Shown here: one piece after another, positions 42,868 through 51,378 of the stretch
How positions within the stretch are numbered: position 1 is the first letter of the stretch
Layout: each line of letters opens with the position of its first letter
Assembly: GCA_014946745.1 (NCBI GenBank)
Contig: JADCRD010000001.1
Location: forward strand, 434,001-498,000
Reading direction: 5' to 3'
Source: Lysobacterales bacterium
GTDB lineage: Bacteria > Pseudomonadota > Gammaproteobacteria > Xanthomonadales > Xanthomonadaceae
Length of the DNA stretch: 64,000 nt
Notes under the pieces: model-generated
What the model was told of the DNA's origin: nothing
The model's database searches: none
The model's input: only the letters and a program-made list of their open reading frames with translations
Translations under genes and position numbers: made by a program

Positions 42868-43929
42868 ATGACCCGGATCGTCGAGATCCACCGGCGGCAG
42901 CTCGCGCAGACGCGCGTGATCGAAGAGGCGCAGACCGCGCTGGCTGAGGGTGAGGTGCAGCTGGTCGTGCGCCGCTTCGCGCTGACCGCCAACAACGTGA
43001 CCCTGGCCATGTTCGGGCACAGCTACCGCTACTGGGATTTCTTTCCCAGCGGTGATCCCGAGTGGGGCCGGGTGCCGGTCTGGGGCTATGCCGAAGTCGA
43101 GTCCTCGGCGCATCCCGCGCTCTCGCGGGGCGATGCGCTCTACGGCTTTCTGCCGATGGCGCAGTCGGTCCGGCTGCGGCCGGATCGCGTAGGCGCGAAG
43201 CGGCTCGTCGATGCCGCTGTGCATCGGGCGGATCTGCCGGCGGTGTATCAGAGCTATGCCCGCGTGCCGTGCAGCGAGATCGATGCCGAGCCCTGCCTGC
43301 GTCCGCTGCTGCACCCGCTGGCGCTGACGGCGTTTCTCCTGGCGCTCAGAATTGATGAGCTGGATCCGACCGGGCAGCGCCCGGTGGTGTTCACGTCGGC
43401 CTCGTCCAAGACGGCGCTGGCCACTGCGTTGCTGTGCCGGCGCGCAGCCAGGGGTCAGCAGCGCAGGTTGATCGGCCTGTCCTCGCCGCAGAACACCGCC
43501 TTCGTGGCGGCGCGCGCGCTGTTCGATACGGCGGACGCCTACGGCGCCGCGCTCGCGGGCGTGGGAGCCGGCGCCATCGTGATCGACTTCGCCGGCAACG
43601 CAGGGCATGTCGCTTCGCTGGCGACCCAGCTGGGAAGCTCGGCGCGACTGCTGCAGATCGGCATGACCGACTGGCGCGCCGCGAGCGCTTCGCACGGTAT
43701 GCCCGCGGAGGTCTTCTTCGCACCGAGCGAAGCGCTTCGCTGGATCGAGACTTGGGGTGTGGCCGAGTACGATCAGCGCTTCGCTGCCGCTTGGCAGGCG
43801 ATCCTAGACTTCGCGCGGCCCTGGATCCAGCTGCACGAGGCGGTGGGCGCCGCGGCCATGGTCGAGGGCTGGAGTGCGCTGCTGGCCGGGCGCGTGGCGC
43901 CCGATCGAGGGCTGCTCTACCGCTGGTGA
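42868..43929 (+). CDS. DUF2855 family protein
   Basis: 353 aa; CTGAGGAG precedes the ATG. The sequence follows DUF2855: an N-terminal beta-rich part with NNVTLAMFGHSYRYWDFFP, VPVWGYAEVESS and GDALYGFLPM, then a Rossmann-like part with VVFTSASSKTALATALLC and AIVIDFAGNAGH. The layout resembles medium-chain dehydrogenase/reductase (quinone oxidoreductase-like) proteins, so an oxidoreductase role is possible; no activity is established. The gene appears monocistronic. Confidence 0.82.
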   Translation: MTRIVEIHRRQLAQTRVIEEAQTALAEGEVQLVVRRFALTANNVTLAMFGHSYRYWDFFPSGDPEWGRVPVWGYAEVESSAHPALSRGDALYGFLPMAQSVRLRPDRVGAKRLVDAAVHRADLPAVYQSYARVPCSEIDAEPCLRPLLHPLALTAFLLALRIDELDPTGQRPVVFTSASSKTALATALLCRRAARGQQRRLIGLSSPQNTAFVAARALFDTADAYGAALAGVGAGAIVIDFAGNAGHVASLATQLGSSARLLQIGMTDWRAASASHGMPAEVFFAPSEALRWIETWGVAEYDQRFAAAWQAILDFARPWIQLHEAVGAAAMVEGWSALLAGRVAPDRGLLYRW

Positions 43930-43949
43930 GGCTTCGCTGTGCCAAGCGT

Positions 43950-43976
43950 GCTGGGCGGGGAGAGAGCTCGCCCAGC
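43950..43976 (+). terminator. Weak hairpin after DUF2855 gene
   Basis: An 8-bp stem (GCTGGGCG / CGCCCAGC) lies 20 nt past the stop codon, with an 11-nt loop region and no T-run. It may act as a processing site or weak terminator. Confidence 0.3.
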
Positions 43977-44005
43977 AAGCCGATGTGCGGTCTACGGCGC
44001 GATGA

Positions 44006-44509
44006 GTGGCACGAACGACAGGTCTCCGCGTCGAAGACCATTGCCGCCGGTTTTCGGCCTTGCACACCGACAGGACATACGAAACGACTCGAGCCCTGGT
44101 CTTGCTGTCGATGCTGGTCATGGGGCCGTGGCTGGTCCGCGTGATCGCCCCAAGGCTGCGCAACTACGAGTTCACCCGGGGCGGGGTTCCGCCGGGCGTG
44201 GTAGCGCTTGTGTCCAGTGCCTTCGCTCTCTTTGCGGTGTATCGCCTGCTCGCAGGGCTGTTCGTCGGCACGGTGATCTGCTTTGCCCACAACTGCCAGG
44301 GTGAGACCTACGAGATCAGCCGCGCCCCGCGGATATTCTGGTGGATGGTCCTGGGGCTGTTCGTGCGGGCGCTCAAGCCCAATGTGGCTGAGCGGAGGAG
44401 ATCTGCAAGTTCAGCGCGAAACGCAGATCGCGAACACGCAGGAGTTGGGGGTCGTGTCGGGGCAAGCCTGCTCCTGCTTCGGCAGCAGCCACTGTGTCGT
44501 TCCCTCTGA
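44006..44509 (+). CDS. Hypothetical small membrane protein
   Basis: Up to 167 aa. Three hydrophobic segments are seen: ALVLLSMLVMGPWLVRVIA, VVALVSSAFALFAVYRLLAGLF and IFWWMVLGLFVRAL. A cysteine-containing loop (CFAHNCQG) lies between the second and third. The start is uncertain: GTG 44006 or TTG 44060 keep the first helix whole, while ATG 44111 would cut it. The last 40 residues are Arg/Ser-rich and overlap the 3' end of the convergent gene by 99 bp, so this tail may not be a conserved part. No family recognised. Confidence 0.5.
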   Translation: MARTTGLRVEDHCRRFSALHTDRTYETTRALVLLSMLVMGPWLVRVIAPRLRNYEFTRGGVPPGVVALVSSAFALFAVYRLLAGLFVGTVICFAHNCQGETYEISRAPRIFWWMVLGLFVRALKPNVAERRRSASSARNADREHAGVGGRVGASLLLLRQQPLCRSL

Positions 44510-45028
44510 TCGCGCGCGTGAGGCTGCGTCAAGCAGCGCGGTTGACAGACGCAAAAGCGTCGGTGCGCTGCCGCAGAGGAACAGCGCATCTTCTCGATGC
44601 TTCGGTGCGAGCACCTGCAGGAAAACGACGATTCTGCCGTCGAGTGCATCGCTTGATTCGGGTGGGTCTTCGCCCATCCAGCCTGCACCCGGATGGAGAT
44701 TGACCTCGATGGCTTGGATCGCGGCCGCTGGGTTGTCATTGATTAGGAAGCCTGACTGGTTGCTCTGCAGGTTGGCGAGTCGCTCAAGCCAAAGTGCGAG
44801 GCGCACCGCAGCGGCTGCGGTGAACTCAAGTTCGACGTCATCCAGCCAGCCCTGCGTGCATCGGACCTGACGGTACCGGCCGTTGAAGGCCATTCGCACC
44901 GCGCGGAGGGCGCTTGTCTGCGGTACGACCATCGAGCATCCGGCCTGTACTTGCTCGATTAGCTCTTGCGGGTAGGCGCGATCAAGGCAGCGCCATGAAC
45001 TCGCGTGCAGACCAAGGATGGCGCTCAT
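44411..45028 (-). CDS. Hypothetical protein translationally coupled to mfd
   Basis: 205 aa. The ATG overlaps the mfd stop (ATGA), a strong sign of real coupled translation. No signal or membrane segment. The sequence has a WxxxLDRAYPQEL-type start, a central ELEFTAAAAVRLALWLERLANLQ, and HPGAGWMGEDPPESS. I do not recognise the family. Its 3' end overlaps the convergent membrane-protein gene by 99 bp, an unusually long antisense overlap for this compact genome. Confidence 0.6.
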   Translation of the reverse strand: MSAILGLHASSWRCLDRAYPQELIEQVQAGCSMVVPQTSALRAVRMAFNGRYRQVRCTQGWLDDVELEFTAAAAVRLALWLERLANLQSNQSGFLINDNPAAAIQAIEVNLHPGAGWMGEDPPESSDALDGRIVVFLQVLAPKHREDALFLCGSAPTLLRLSTALLDAASRARSEGTTQWLLPKQEQACPDTTPNSCVFAICVSR

Positions 45029-48000
45029 GCAGCTCTGCCCCCCAGTGACTGCAACAGATCCCGCGCCGTGCGCAGCCGCGAGGACGCGTCCGGCAGCTCC
45101 AGCTTGAGCTTGAGCTTGTCCGGCCCCTCCATCGCGAACACGCGTGGCTGGCTCTGGATGAGCTTGATCATGTTCATCGGATCGAGCTTCGGCTGCTTCT
45201 CGAACTGTACGCGGCCGCCGCGTTCGCCCATCTCGACTTTCTTGATCCCAAGCGCCGTGGCGACGAGCTTGAGCTCGGTGACCGCGAACAGGTGCTTGGC
45301 GGGGTCGGGCAGCAGGCCGAAGCGGTCGACCATTTCGACCTGCAGTTCGTGCAGGGCGTCGCGGTGCGGGGCGCTGGCGATGCGCTTGTACAGGGTGAGC
45401 CGCGTGTGCACGTCGGGCAGGTAGTCGTCGGGGATCAGCGCCGGAATGTGCAGGCTCACTTCGGCGCCGTGCTCGCTGTTGCCGTCCAAGTCGGGGATCT
45501 TGCCCTGCTTGATGCTGCGCACCGCACGCTCGAGCAGCTCGGTGTAGAGGCTGAAGCCGACTTCCGCGATCTGGCCGCTCTGGCCTTCGCCCAGCAGCTC
45601 GCCGGCGCCGCGGATCTCCAGGTCGTGGGTGGCCAGCGTGAAACCGGCGCCCAGCTCCTCCAGCGAGGCCAGGGCTTCGAGTCGCTTCTCGGCGTCCTTG
45701 GTGATCGACTTGCGGTCAGGGATGACCAGATAGGCGTAGGCGCGGTGGTGGCTGCGACCGACGCGGCCACGCAGCTGGTGCAGCTGGGCCAGGCCGAAGC
45801 GGTCCGCGCGGTTGATGATGATGGTGTTGGCGCTGGGAATGTCGATGCCGCTTTCAACGATCGTCGTGCACAGCAGCACGTTGAAGCGCTGGCGGTGGAA
45901 GTCGAGCATCACCTGCTCCAGCTCGCGCTCGGGCATTTGCCCGTGGGCGATGCGGATACGCGCCTCGGGCACCAGCTCCAGCAGGTCGCGCTGCATGCGC
46001 TCGATGTTGTCGACCTCGTTGTGCAGGAAGTAAACCTGGCCGCCGCGCGCGAATTCGCGCTGGAAGGCTTCGCGCAGCTGGTTGGCATCCCACTGCGCGA
46101 TGAAGGTCTGCACCGCCAGACGATGCGCTGGCGGGGTGGCGATGATGCTGAGATCGCGCAGGCCGCTCATGGCCATGTTCAGGGTGCGCGGAATTGGTGT
46201 GGCGGTAAGCGTCAGCAGATGCACCTCGGCGCGCATGGCCTTCAGCGCCTCCTTCTGGCGAACGCCGAAGCGCTGCTCCTCGTCGACGATGACGCAGCCC
46301 AGATCCTTGAACTTGACGTCGGCCTGCAGCAGGCGATGGGTGCCGACGATGACGTCGATCTTGCCCTCGGCCAGCTTCTCCAGCTCGACCTTGATCTCCT
46401 TCGCGGTCTTGAAGCGCGACAGCACCTCGACGCGGATCGGCCAGTCGGCGAAGCGGTCGCGGAAGTTCCGGTAGTGCTGCTCCGCCAGCAGGGTGGTGGG
46501 CACCAGCACTGCGACCTGACGACCGCTCATGGCGGTGGCAAACGCCGCGCGTACAGCGACCTCGGTCTTGCCAAAGCCGACGTCGCCGCAGACCACGCGG
46601 TCCATCGGCAGGCTGGACTGCAGGTCGGTCAATACGGCCTCGATGGCCTGCAGCTGGTCGGGGGTTTCCTCGAAGGGAAAGCCGGCGGCGAACTGCTCGT
46701 ATTGCGGGCGATCGATGTCGATCGCAAGTCCCTGCCGCGCCTGGCGCTTGGCCTGGATCTCCAGCAGCTCGGCGGCGACGTCGCGGACCTTTTCGGCGGC
46801 CTTGCGGCGGGCCTTTTCCCAGGCCTCTCCGCCCAGCGAGTGCAGCGGCGCCATTTCGGGGGAGGCGCCGGCATAGCGGCTGACCAGGTGCAGCTGCGCC
46901 ACCGGGACATAGAGCTTGTCGCCCTTGGCGTATTCGATGGCGAGAAACTCGGTCTTGCTGCCGCCGACGTCCAGCACCTCAAGCCCGCGGTAGCGGCCGA
47001 CGCCGTGATCCTCATGAACGATCGGCGCGCCGATCTCCAGCTCGCCGAGGTCGCGGATGATCGCCTCGGGCTCGCGGCCGGCGCGCTTGCGGCGGCGCGG
47101 CTGCGAGGCGCGCTCGGGATAGAGCTGGCGCTCGGTGAGCACGCACAGGGCGGGCGCCTTGACGCTGAAGCCGTCTTCCAGCGCAGCCACGGTGATCGCA
47201 TAGCGCGGCCCGTCGGATGCTGCAAAGGCCGACCAGTCGGCCACGGTGACGGGCCTGAGATCGAGCGCGCCGAGCTGTTCGATCAAGGCTTCGCGGCGAC
47301 CGGCGGAGTCGGCGGCGATCAGCACCCGCCCCGGGTAGCTCGACAAAAGACCGCGCAGGGCGGTGCCGCTGGCTTCGTTCTGGCGGGTGATCGGCGTCGC
47401 CGGTGCGGGGGCATCGCCGAGCGCCTGGGCTTCTTCGAAGCGCGCATGCGCGCTGCCGCAGACCTCGATGCGGCGCACGCCGTTGAGCTTCTGGCGCAGC
47501 GCCTCGGGCGCCAGAAAGAGTTCCTCCGGGGGCAGCAGGGGGCGTTCGATGTCGTGGCGACGCTGCTCGTAGCGCTCGCTGGCCTGCTTCCAGAACGCGT
47601 CCGCTGACTCCAGTGCACCCTCACAGAGCAGGCATAGGGTGTCGGCGCCAAGGTAGTCGAACAGGCTTGAGGTCTGGTCGAAGAACAGCGGCAGGTAGTA
47701 CTCGATGCCGGCCGGCGCACCGCCTTCCTTCATGTCCTGGTAGAGCGGGCAGCGGCGCGGATCGATCGGGAAGCGTTCGCGCAAGGTCGCGCGGAAGCGC
47801 TTCGAAGCCGCCTCGTCCAGCGGGAACTCGCGTGCCGGCAGCAGCCGCACTTCGGTGACCTTCTGCAGGCTGCGCTGGCTCTCGGGGTCGAAGGTGCGGA
47901 TCGAGTCGATCTCGTCGTCGAGCAGCTCGATGCGATACGGCTCCGGGCTGCCCATCGGGAAGATGTCGAGCAGGGCGCCGCGCACGGCGAAGTCGCCCGG

Positions 48001-48498
48001 ATCGAGCACCTGCGGCACGTTGCGATAGCCGGCGGACTGCAGCCTGAGTTTCTCGGCGTCGAGGTCGAGGCGCTGGCCGTTCTTGACCACCAGCGAGCTG
48101 CCGCTGATGAAGCTGACCGGCGCCAATCGCTGCATCAGCGTGGCGATCGGCACGACCAGCAAGCCGCGCTGCACGCCGGGGAGTCGGTACAGCGTGGCGA
48201 TGCGCTGGCTGACGATTTCGGCGTGCGGGCTGAAGGGGTCGTAGGGCAGGGTTTCCCAGTCCGGGAAATGCAGCACCGGCAGGCTGCGGGCAAACACCGC
48301 AAGTTCGGCTTCCAGAGCTTGGGCATGGAAGCTGTCGCGGGTGATCGCGATCAGCAGGCCGCTGTGGCGCGCGGCGGCTTCGGCGACGACCAGGGCAAGG
48401 GCGCTGGGGCTGGAGGGGGCGCGCCAGTAGGCGCGCTGTTGGCCGGCGGCAGGCAGGGGCGGAGAGAGCAGAGCGGGTGCGATGTTCGGTGCGTTCAA
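45025..48498 (-). CDS. mfd: Transcription-repair coupling factor Mfd
   Basis: 1157 aa, the normal size. It removes RNA polymerase stalled at DNA lesions and recruits UvrA. The N-terminal UvrB-like module (LPVLHFPDWETLPYDPFSPH), the RNA-polymerase-interacting CarD-like region (about 490-560, with HEDHGVGRYRGLE), and the helicase motor are visible. The motor has Walker A GDVGFGKTEVA (about 633-643), DEEQRFGVRQKE as motif II and the RecG-like TRG region. The C-terminal UvrA-binding domain ends the protein. It lies upstream of and overlaps a 205-aa unknown gene. Confidence 0.97.
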   Translation of the reverse strand: MNAPNIAPALLSPPLPAAGQQRAYWRAPSSPSALALVVAEAAARHSGLLIAITRDSFHAQALEAELAVFARSLPVLHFPDWETLPYDPFSPHAEIVSQRIATLYRLPGVQRGLLVVPIATLMQRLAPVSFISGSSLVVKNGQRLDLDAEKLRLQSAGYRNVPQVLDPGDFAVRGALLDIFPMGSPEPYRIELLDDEIDSIRTFDPESQRSLQKVTEVRLLPAREFPLDEAASKRFRATLRERFPIDPRRCPLYQDMKEGGAPAGIEYYLPLFFDQTSSLFDYLGADTLCLLCEGALESADAFWKQASERYEQRRHDIERPLLPPEELFLAPEALRQKLNGVRRIEVCGSAHARFEEAQALGDAPAPATPITRQNEASGTALRGLLSSYPGRVLIAADSAGRREALIEQLGALDLRPVTVADWSAFAASDGPRYAITVAALEDGFSVKAPALCVLTERQLYPERASQPRRRKRAGREPEAIIRDLGELEIGAPIVHEDHGVGRYRGLEVLDVGGSKTEFLAIEYAKGDKLYVPVAQLHLVSRYAGASPEMAPLHSLGGEAWEKARRKAAEKVRDVAAELLEIQAKRQARQGLAIDIDRPQYEQFAAGFPFEETPDQLQAIEAVLTDLQSSLPMDRVVCGDVGFGKTEVAVRAAFATAMSGRQVAVLVPTTLLAEQHYRNFRDRFADWPIRVEVLSRFKTAKEIKVELEKLAEGKIDVIVGTHRLLQADVKFKDLGCVIVDEEQRFGVRQKEALKAMRAEVHLLTLTATPIPRTLNMAMSGLRDLSIIATPPAHRLAVQTFIAQWDANQLREAFQREFARGGQVYFLHNEVDNIERMQRDLLELVPEARIRIAHGQMPERELEQVMLDFHRQRFNVLLCTTIVESGIDIPSANTIIINRADRFGLAQLHQLRGRVGRSHHRAYAYLVIPDRKSITKDAEKRLEALASLEELGAGFTLATHDLEIRGAGELLGEGQSGQIAEVGFSLYTELLERAVRSIKQGKIPDLDGNSEHGAEVSLHIPALIPDDYLPDVHTRLTLYKRIASAPHRDALHELQVEMVDRFGLLPDPAKHLFAVTELKLVATALGIKKVEMGERGGRVQFEKQPKLDPMNMIKLIQSQPRVFAMEGPDKLKLKLELPDASSRLRTARDLLQSLGGRAA

Positions 48499-48598
48499 TG
48501 CGATGTCCGGGCGGAGGCAGGGCCCAGAGGGGCGCTGCGCTCGGTAAAACCCGCGATTCTAGACCCGCGTGCCCGGCGCGAAGTGTGCAGACCCGGTG

Positions 48599-48753
48599 CG
48601 CGGCAACGCATAGGAGTTCAGCGTTGCCGCGCGCCAGGGCGTGCGCGCTCGCGGATCGGACACGTAAGTGCTTGATCCCGCGTAAGCGAGTGCCGCGCCG
48701 CCGGACGCGCTCCCGCGGATCACGTTGCGGAGGGACTTGATCCCGGTTGCCCT
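48599..48753 (+). repeat. Dispersed MITE-like repeat, copy A
   Basis: Begins GCGGCAACGCATAGGAGTTC with the hairpin closing at AGCGTTGCC, and contains GCGGATCGGACACG, AAGTGCTTGATCCCGCG and AAGCG. It ends with GGATCACGTTGCGGAGGG, ACTTGATCC and GGTTGCCC followed by TA. It is the reference for the B-type ends and lies between mfd and the divergent sigma-factor gene, ending 33 bp before the latter's start. Confidence 0.65.
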
Positions 48754-48759
48754 ACACTT

Positions 48760-48779
48760 TCCGGGACTTCTTTCCCGGA
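48760..48779 (+). promoter_or_regulatory. Inverted repeat covering the Shine-Dalgarno of the ECF sigma gene
   Basis: TCCGGGA (48760-48766) and TCCCGGA (48773-48779) are perfect inverted repeats with a 6-nt spacer. They end in the CCCGGAG that serves as ribosome-binding site 7 nt before ATG 48787. In RNA the SD would be partly paired. As DNA it is a possible operator. Confidence 0.35.
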
Positions 48780-48786
48780 GCCCGCC

Positions 48787-49350
48787 ATGGGCAGCCAGAC
48801 CGATCGCCAGCAGCTGACCCGGCTTCTGCACGCGTGGAGTGCCGGTGAGTCGCCGGCCGCCGAGGCCGTGCTTGCGATCGTCTACGAGCGGGTACGCCAG
48901 CTCGCGGCCAACAAGCTGCGGGCGAACCCGGCCAATGGCATCGAGCCCACCGAGCTGGCGCATGAGCTGGTGATCAATCTGCTGGAAGCGCATGTCGACT
49001 GGATCGACCGCGTGCACTTCTTTCGGACGGTCGCCGTGGCGATGCGCAATCTGCTCTTCGACATGGGGCGCAAGCAGCTGGCCGCCAAGCATGGCGGCGG
49101 CCAGCTGCGGGTGACGTTTCGCGCGGCCGAAAGCGAGCCCGCGCCAGACTTCGCAGAGGCCGAGGCCCTGCACGACGCGCTGATCGAGCTGCGCGCGAAC
49201 GACCCGCGCAAGGCCGACGTGGTCGAGCTCACCTACCTGGTCGGCCTGGAGCACGAGGAAGTCGCCAAGGTGCTCGAGGTCTCGCTGGCAACGGTCAATC
49301 GCGATCTGCGTTTCGCCCGCGCCTTTCTGCGCGATCGGATGCAGTCCTGA
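48787..49350 (+). CDS. ECF-type RNA polymerase sigma factor (Sigma70_ECF family)
   Basis: 187 aa. The sequence follows the family of ECF sigma factors common in Xanthomonadales and myxobacteria: LLHAWSAGESPAAEAVLAIVYERVRQLA at the start, PTELAHELVINLLE (region 2), VHFFRTVAVAMRNLLFDMGRKQLAAK, and a helix-turn-helix with GLEHEEVAKVLEVSLATVNRDLRFARAFL (region 4; given in part). Members are often followed by a Ser/Thr kinase gene with a C-terminal receptor. None follows here; the next gene is bpt on the other strand. The hairpin over its SD may control translation. Confidence 0.88.
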   Translation: MGSQTDRQQLTRLLHAWSAGESPAAEAVLAIVYERVRQLAANKLRANPANGIEPTELAHELVINLLEAHVDWIDRVHFFRTVAVAMRNLLFDMGRKQLAAKHGGGQLRVTFRAAESEPAPDFAEAEALHDALIELRANDPRKADVVELTYLVGLEHEEVAKVLEVSLATVNRDLRFARAFLRDRMQS

Positions 49351-49416
49351 GTGTGACGCCGCGCCAGCGGTCGGTCGCGGCCTTCGCCGGAATCCGGCGT
49401 GAAGTGCCAAGCGACT

Positions 49417-50136
49417 TCACCGCTCAGCCGGCAGTGGCTCCCACTCTCCGTGTCGCAGTTGCTCCAGCCCGGAGAACCGTCGCTTGTAGTCCATCTTCGG
49501 GTGGCCCTGCAGCCAGAACCCGAGGTAGACATGCGGCAGGCCGAGCTCGCGAGCCCACTCAATCTGCTTGAGGATGGCCCACGTGCCCAGGCTGCGCGAG
49601 GCAGCGTCCGGCTCGAAGAAGGTGTAGACCGCCGACAGTCCGTTCGACAGCAGGTCGCTGACTGCAACGCCCAGCAGCCGGCCGTCCGGCTGCTCGAATC
49701 GAAGAAAGCGGGTGGGGCTCCAGACGGCCGACAGAAAGCCGTCGAAGTCCTCCGGACGCGGCTCGTCCATGCCGCCCTTGGGGTGCCGGCTGCGCAGATA
49801 GCGCCGGTACAGCTCGAACACCACGCCGCAGCGCGCCGGTGCCGAGTCGATCAGGCGGAGGTCGGCATTGCGCTGCAGGCAGCGTCGCTGGCTGCGATTC
49901 GGCAGGAAGGCAGCGACGTCGATTCGCACCGGCACGCAGGCCATGCAGTGCGCGCACTGCGGTCGATAGACGTGGCCGCCGGATCGCCGGAAACCCTGCG
50001 CGAGCGCCGCCGGGTAGATCGCCGGCAGAGCACGGCTGTCGGGGTCCAGGACGATGTCGCGCGCGCGTCGCTCGGGCCAATAGCCGCAAGCGTGCTCGGC
50101 GGTCTGATAAATGCGGATCGAGCCGGCAGCGGTCAT
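49417..50136 (-). CDS. bpt: Aspartate/glutamate leucyltransferase (Bpt)
   Basis: 239 aa, matching Bpt. It transfers leucine from Leu-tRNA to proteins with N-terminal Asp or Glu and so marks them for ClpAPS degradation (N-degron pathway). The four-cysteine pattern is visible: CGYWPERRARD (Cys17) and CAHCMACVPVR (near residues 61-71). The ATE-C signature GGMDEPRPEDF, then YTFFEP and YLGFWLQGHPKMDYKRRF, is also present. The PKMDYK end block is diagnostic. It is 27 bp downstream of the membrane sigma-factor gene and probably shares its transcript. Confidence 0.93.
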   Translation of the reverse strand: MTAAGSIRIYQTAEHACGYWPERRARDIVLDPDSRALPAIYPAALAQGFRRSGGHVYRPQCAHCMACVPVRIDVAAFLPNRSQRRCLQRNADLRLIDSAPARCGVVFELYRRYLRSRHPKGGMDEPRPEDFDGFLSAVWSPTRFLRFEQPDGRLLGVAVSDLLSNGLSAVYTFFEPDAASRSLGTWAILKQIEWARELGLPHVYLGFWLQGHPKMDYKRRFSGLEQLRHGEWEPLPAER

Positions 50137-50163
50137 GCGGCGGAGTGCTCCGAGGGGCCCAGC

Positions 50164-51378
50164 TCAGCCCGGCGGCGCGGCAGTGAGGAGACCGATGCCG
50201 AGTGCGACCAGGCCTAGCAGCATGCCCGCCAGCATGCTCCAGATCGCGTAACGGCGCTCCGCCATGCGTTCCAGTTCAGCGCGGCCCGGATCGCGACGGC
50301 GCTCAATCTCATGACGCCGCTCCAAGAGACGCGGCAGCCAGAGCAGGTTCATGGCGCCGACAGCGCCCATCATCACGACGAAGACAAGCCCCGGCACCAC
50401 TGGGTCGCCTTCAAGGCCCGCGAAGAACATGCCGGCAGCGAACATCACGACCACGGCGATCGCCACGGCCGAGTAGCGGGTCAGCGAGCGCTTCTCCTCC
50501 TCGTCGATCGCGGTGACCCAGTAGCGGCGCACGCCGAAGACAACGCCAGCGATGCCGGCGACCAGTGCGAACAGTGCGCTGCCGGCCGCGCCAAGCAGGA
50601 TCTTGCCCGCGCCTTTGCCAGCGCTGGCGCCGCCGAACAGAAGATTGGACAGCCCCTTGCTGCCGCCCCCGGCGGCGAGACCTGCCTTCTTGCTGGCCAG
50701 GAAGCCGCCTGCGGCCGCCGTTGCCGCGATCGCTGCGCCCGGCGCCATCGACAGCCCTCCGACCACCAGGGCAGTGAACGCCACCCCGGGCGCCGTGCTG
50801 CGCGCGAACTCGCCGATGCGCTTCAGCATGTCGGTGCGCAGCGAGTCACGGGCGCGCTGCAGGCGCTTGCGTACCGCCGCGTCCTGCATGCCCAGCAGCT
50901 GTGCGACCTGCTTCGAGCTTTGGCCTTCGCGGTAGTAGATCAGCAGGATCTCGCGGGTGTCCTCGGGCAGCTCGTCGATCAACTCGGCAACGATCTGCTC
51001 CTCGTGCTGGCGCGACAGCAGCTCGGGCGCGTCGGGTGTGGGGTCGGCCACAACGGCGAGGATGTCGTCCATGTCGCCGTTGTAGCGCTTCTCGCTGGCG
51101 CGCCGGCGCAGGTGGTCGCGGGCCAGGTTGCGGGTGATCTGCCGCAGCCAGGGCAGGAAGCTTCCCGAACTGCGCAGCTGGGGCAGGTTGTTCCAGGCAT
51201 TGATGAACGCATCCTGGGCAATGTCCTGGCTGGTCGGCACGTCGCGCACGATCGCCAGGGCAATCGCCGAGATCGAGTTCTGGCACGCGGCGACGATTCG
51301 GCCAAAGGCGGCGCGATCTCCGTTCTGCGCGCGCGGGAGCTGTTCTGAGATGACGAGGTCCAGGGTTTCGGTGTTCAT
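50164..51378 (-). CDS. ECF sigma factor fused to a C-terminal membrane domain
   Basis: 404 aa from ATG 51378. Residues 1-180 are a normal ECF sigma factor: region 2 (DIAQDAFINAWNNLPQLRSSG, about 47-67), ITRNLARDHLRRRASEK, and region 4 with LPEDTREILLIYYREGQSSKQVA and a helix-turn-helix. From about residue 195 the protein is hydrophobic, with an Ala/Gly-rich helix pair (AFTALVVGGLSMAPGAAIAATAAAGG), two helices near 265-325, and a last pair near 340-400. The sigma part would thus be tethered to the membrane, and the fused region may act as its own anti-sigma or sensor. Operon with bpt. Confidence 0.85.
   Translation of the reverse strand: MNTETLDLVISEQLPRAQNGDRAAFGRIVAACQNSISAIALAIVRDVPTSQDIAQDAFINAWNNLPQLRSSGSFLPWLRQITRNLARDHLRRRASEKRYNGDMDDILAVVADPTPDAPELLSRQHEEQIVAELIDELPEDTREILLIYYREGQSSKQVAQLLGMQDAAVRKRLQRARDSLRTDMLKRIGEFARSTAPGVAFTALVVGGLSMAPGAAIAATAAAGGFLASKKAGLAAGGGSKGLSNLLFGGASAGKGAGKILLGAAGSALFALVAGIAGVVFGVRRYWVTAIDEEEKRSLTRYSAVAIAVVVMFAAGMFFAGLEGDPVVPGLVFVVMMGAVGAMNLLWLPRLLERRHEIERRRDPGRAELERMAERRYAIWSMLAGMLLGLVALGIGLLTAAPPG

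Noticed and set aside
45292-47607. Open frame of 771 codons antisense to mfd
   Set aside because: It is a by-product of GC-rich codon use in mfd. Its translation is low-complexity and rich in Leu, Gln and Gly with no domain, while the mfd frame has full family conservation.
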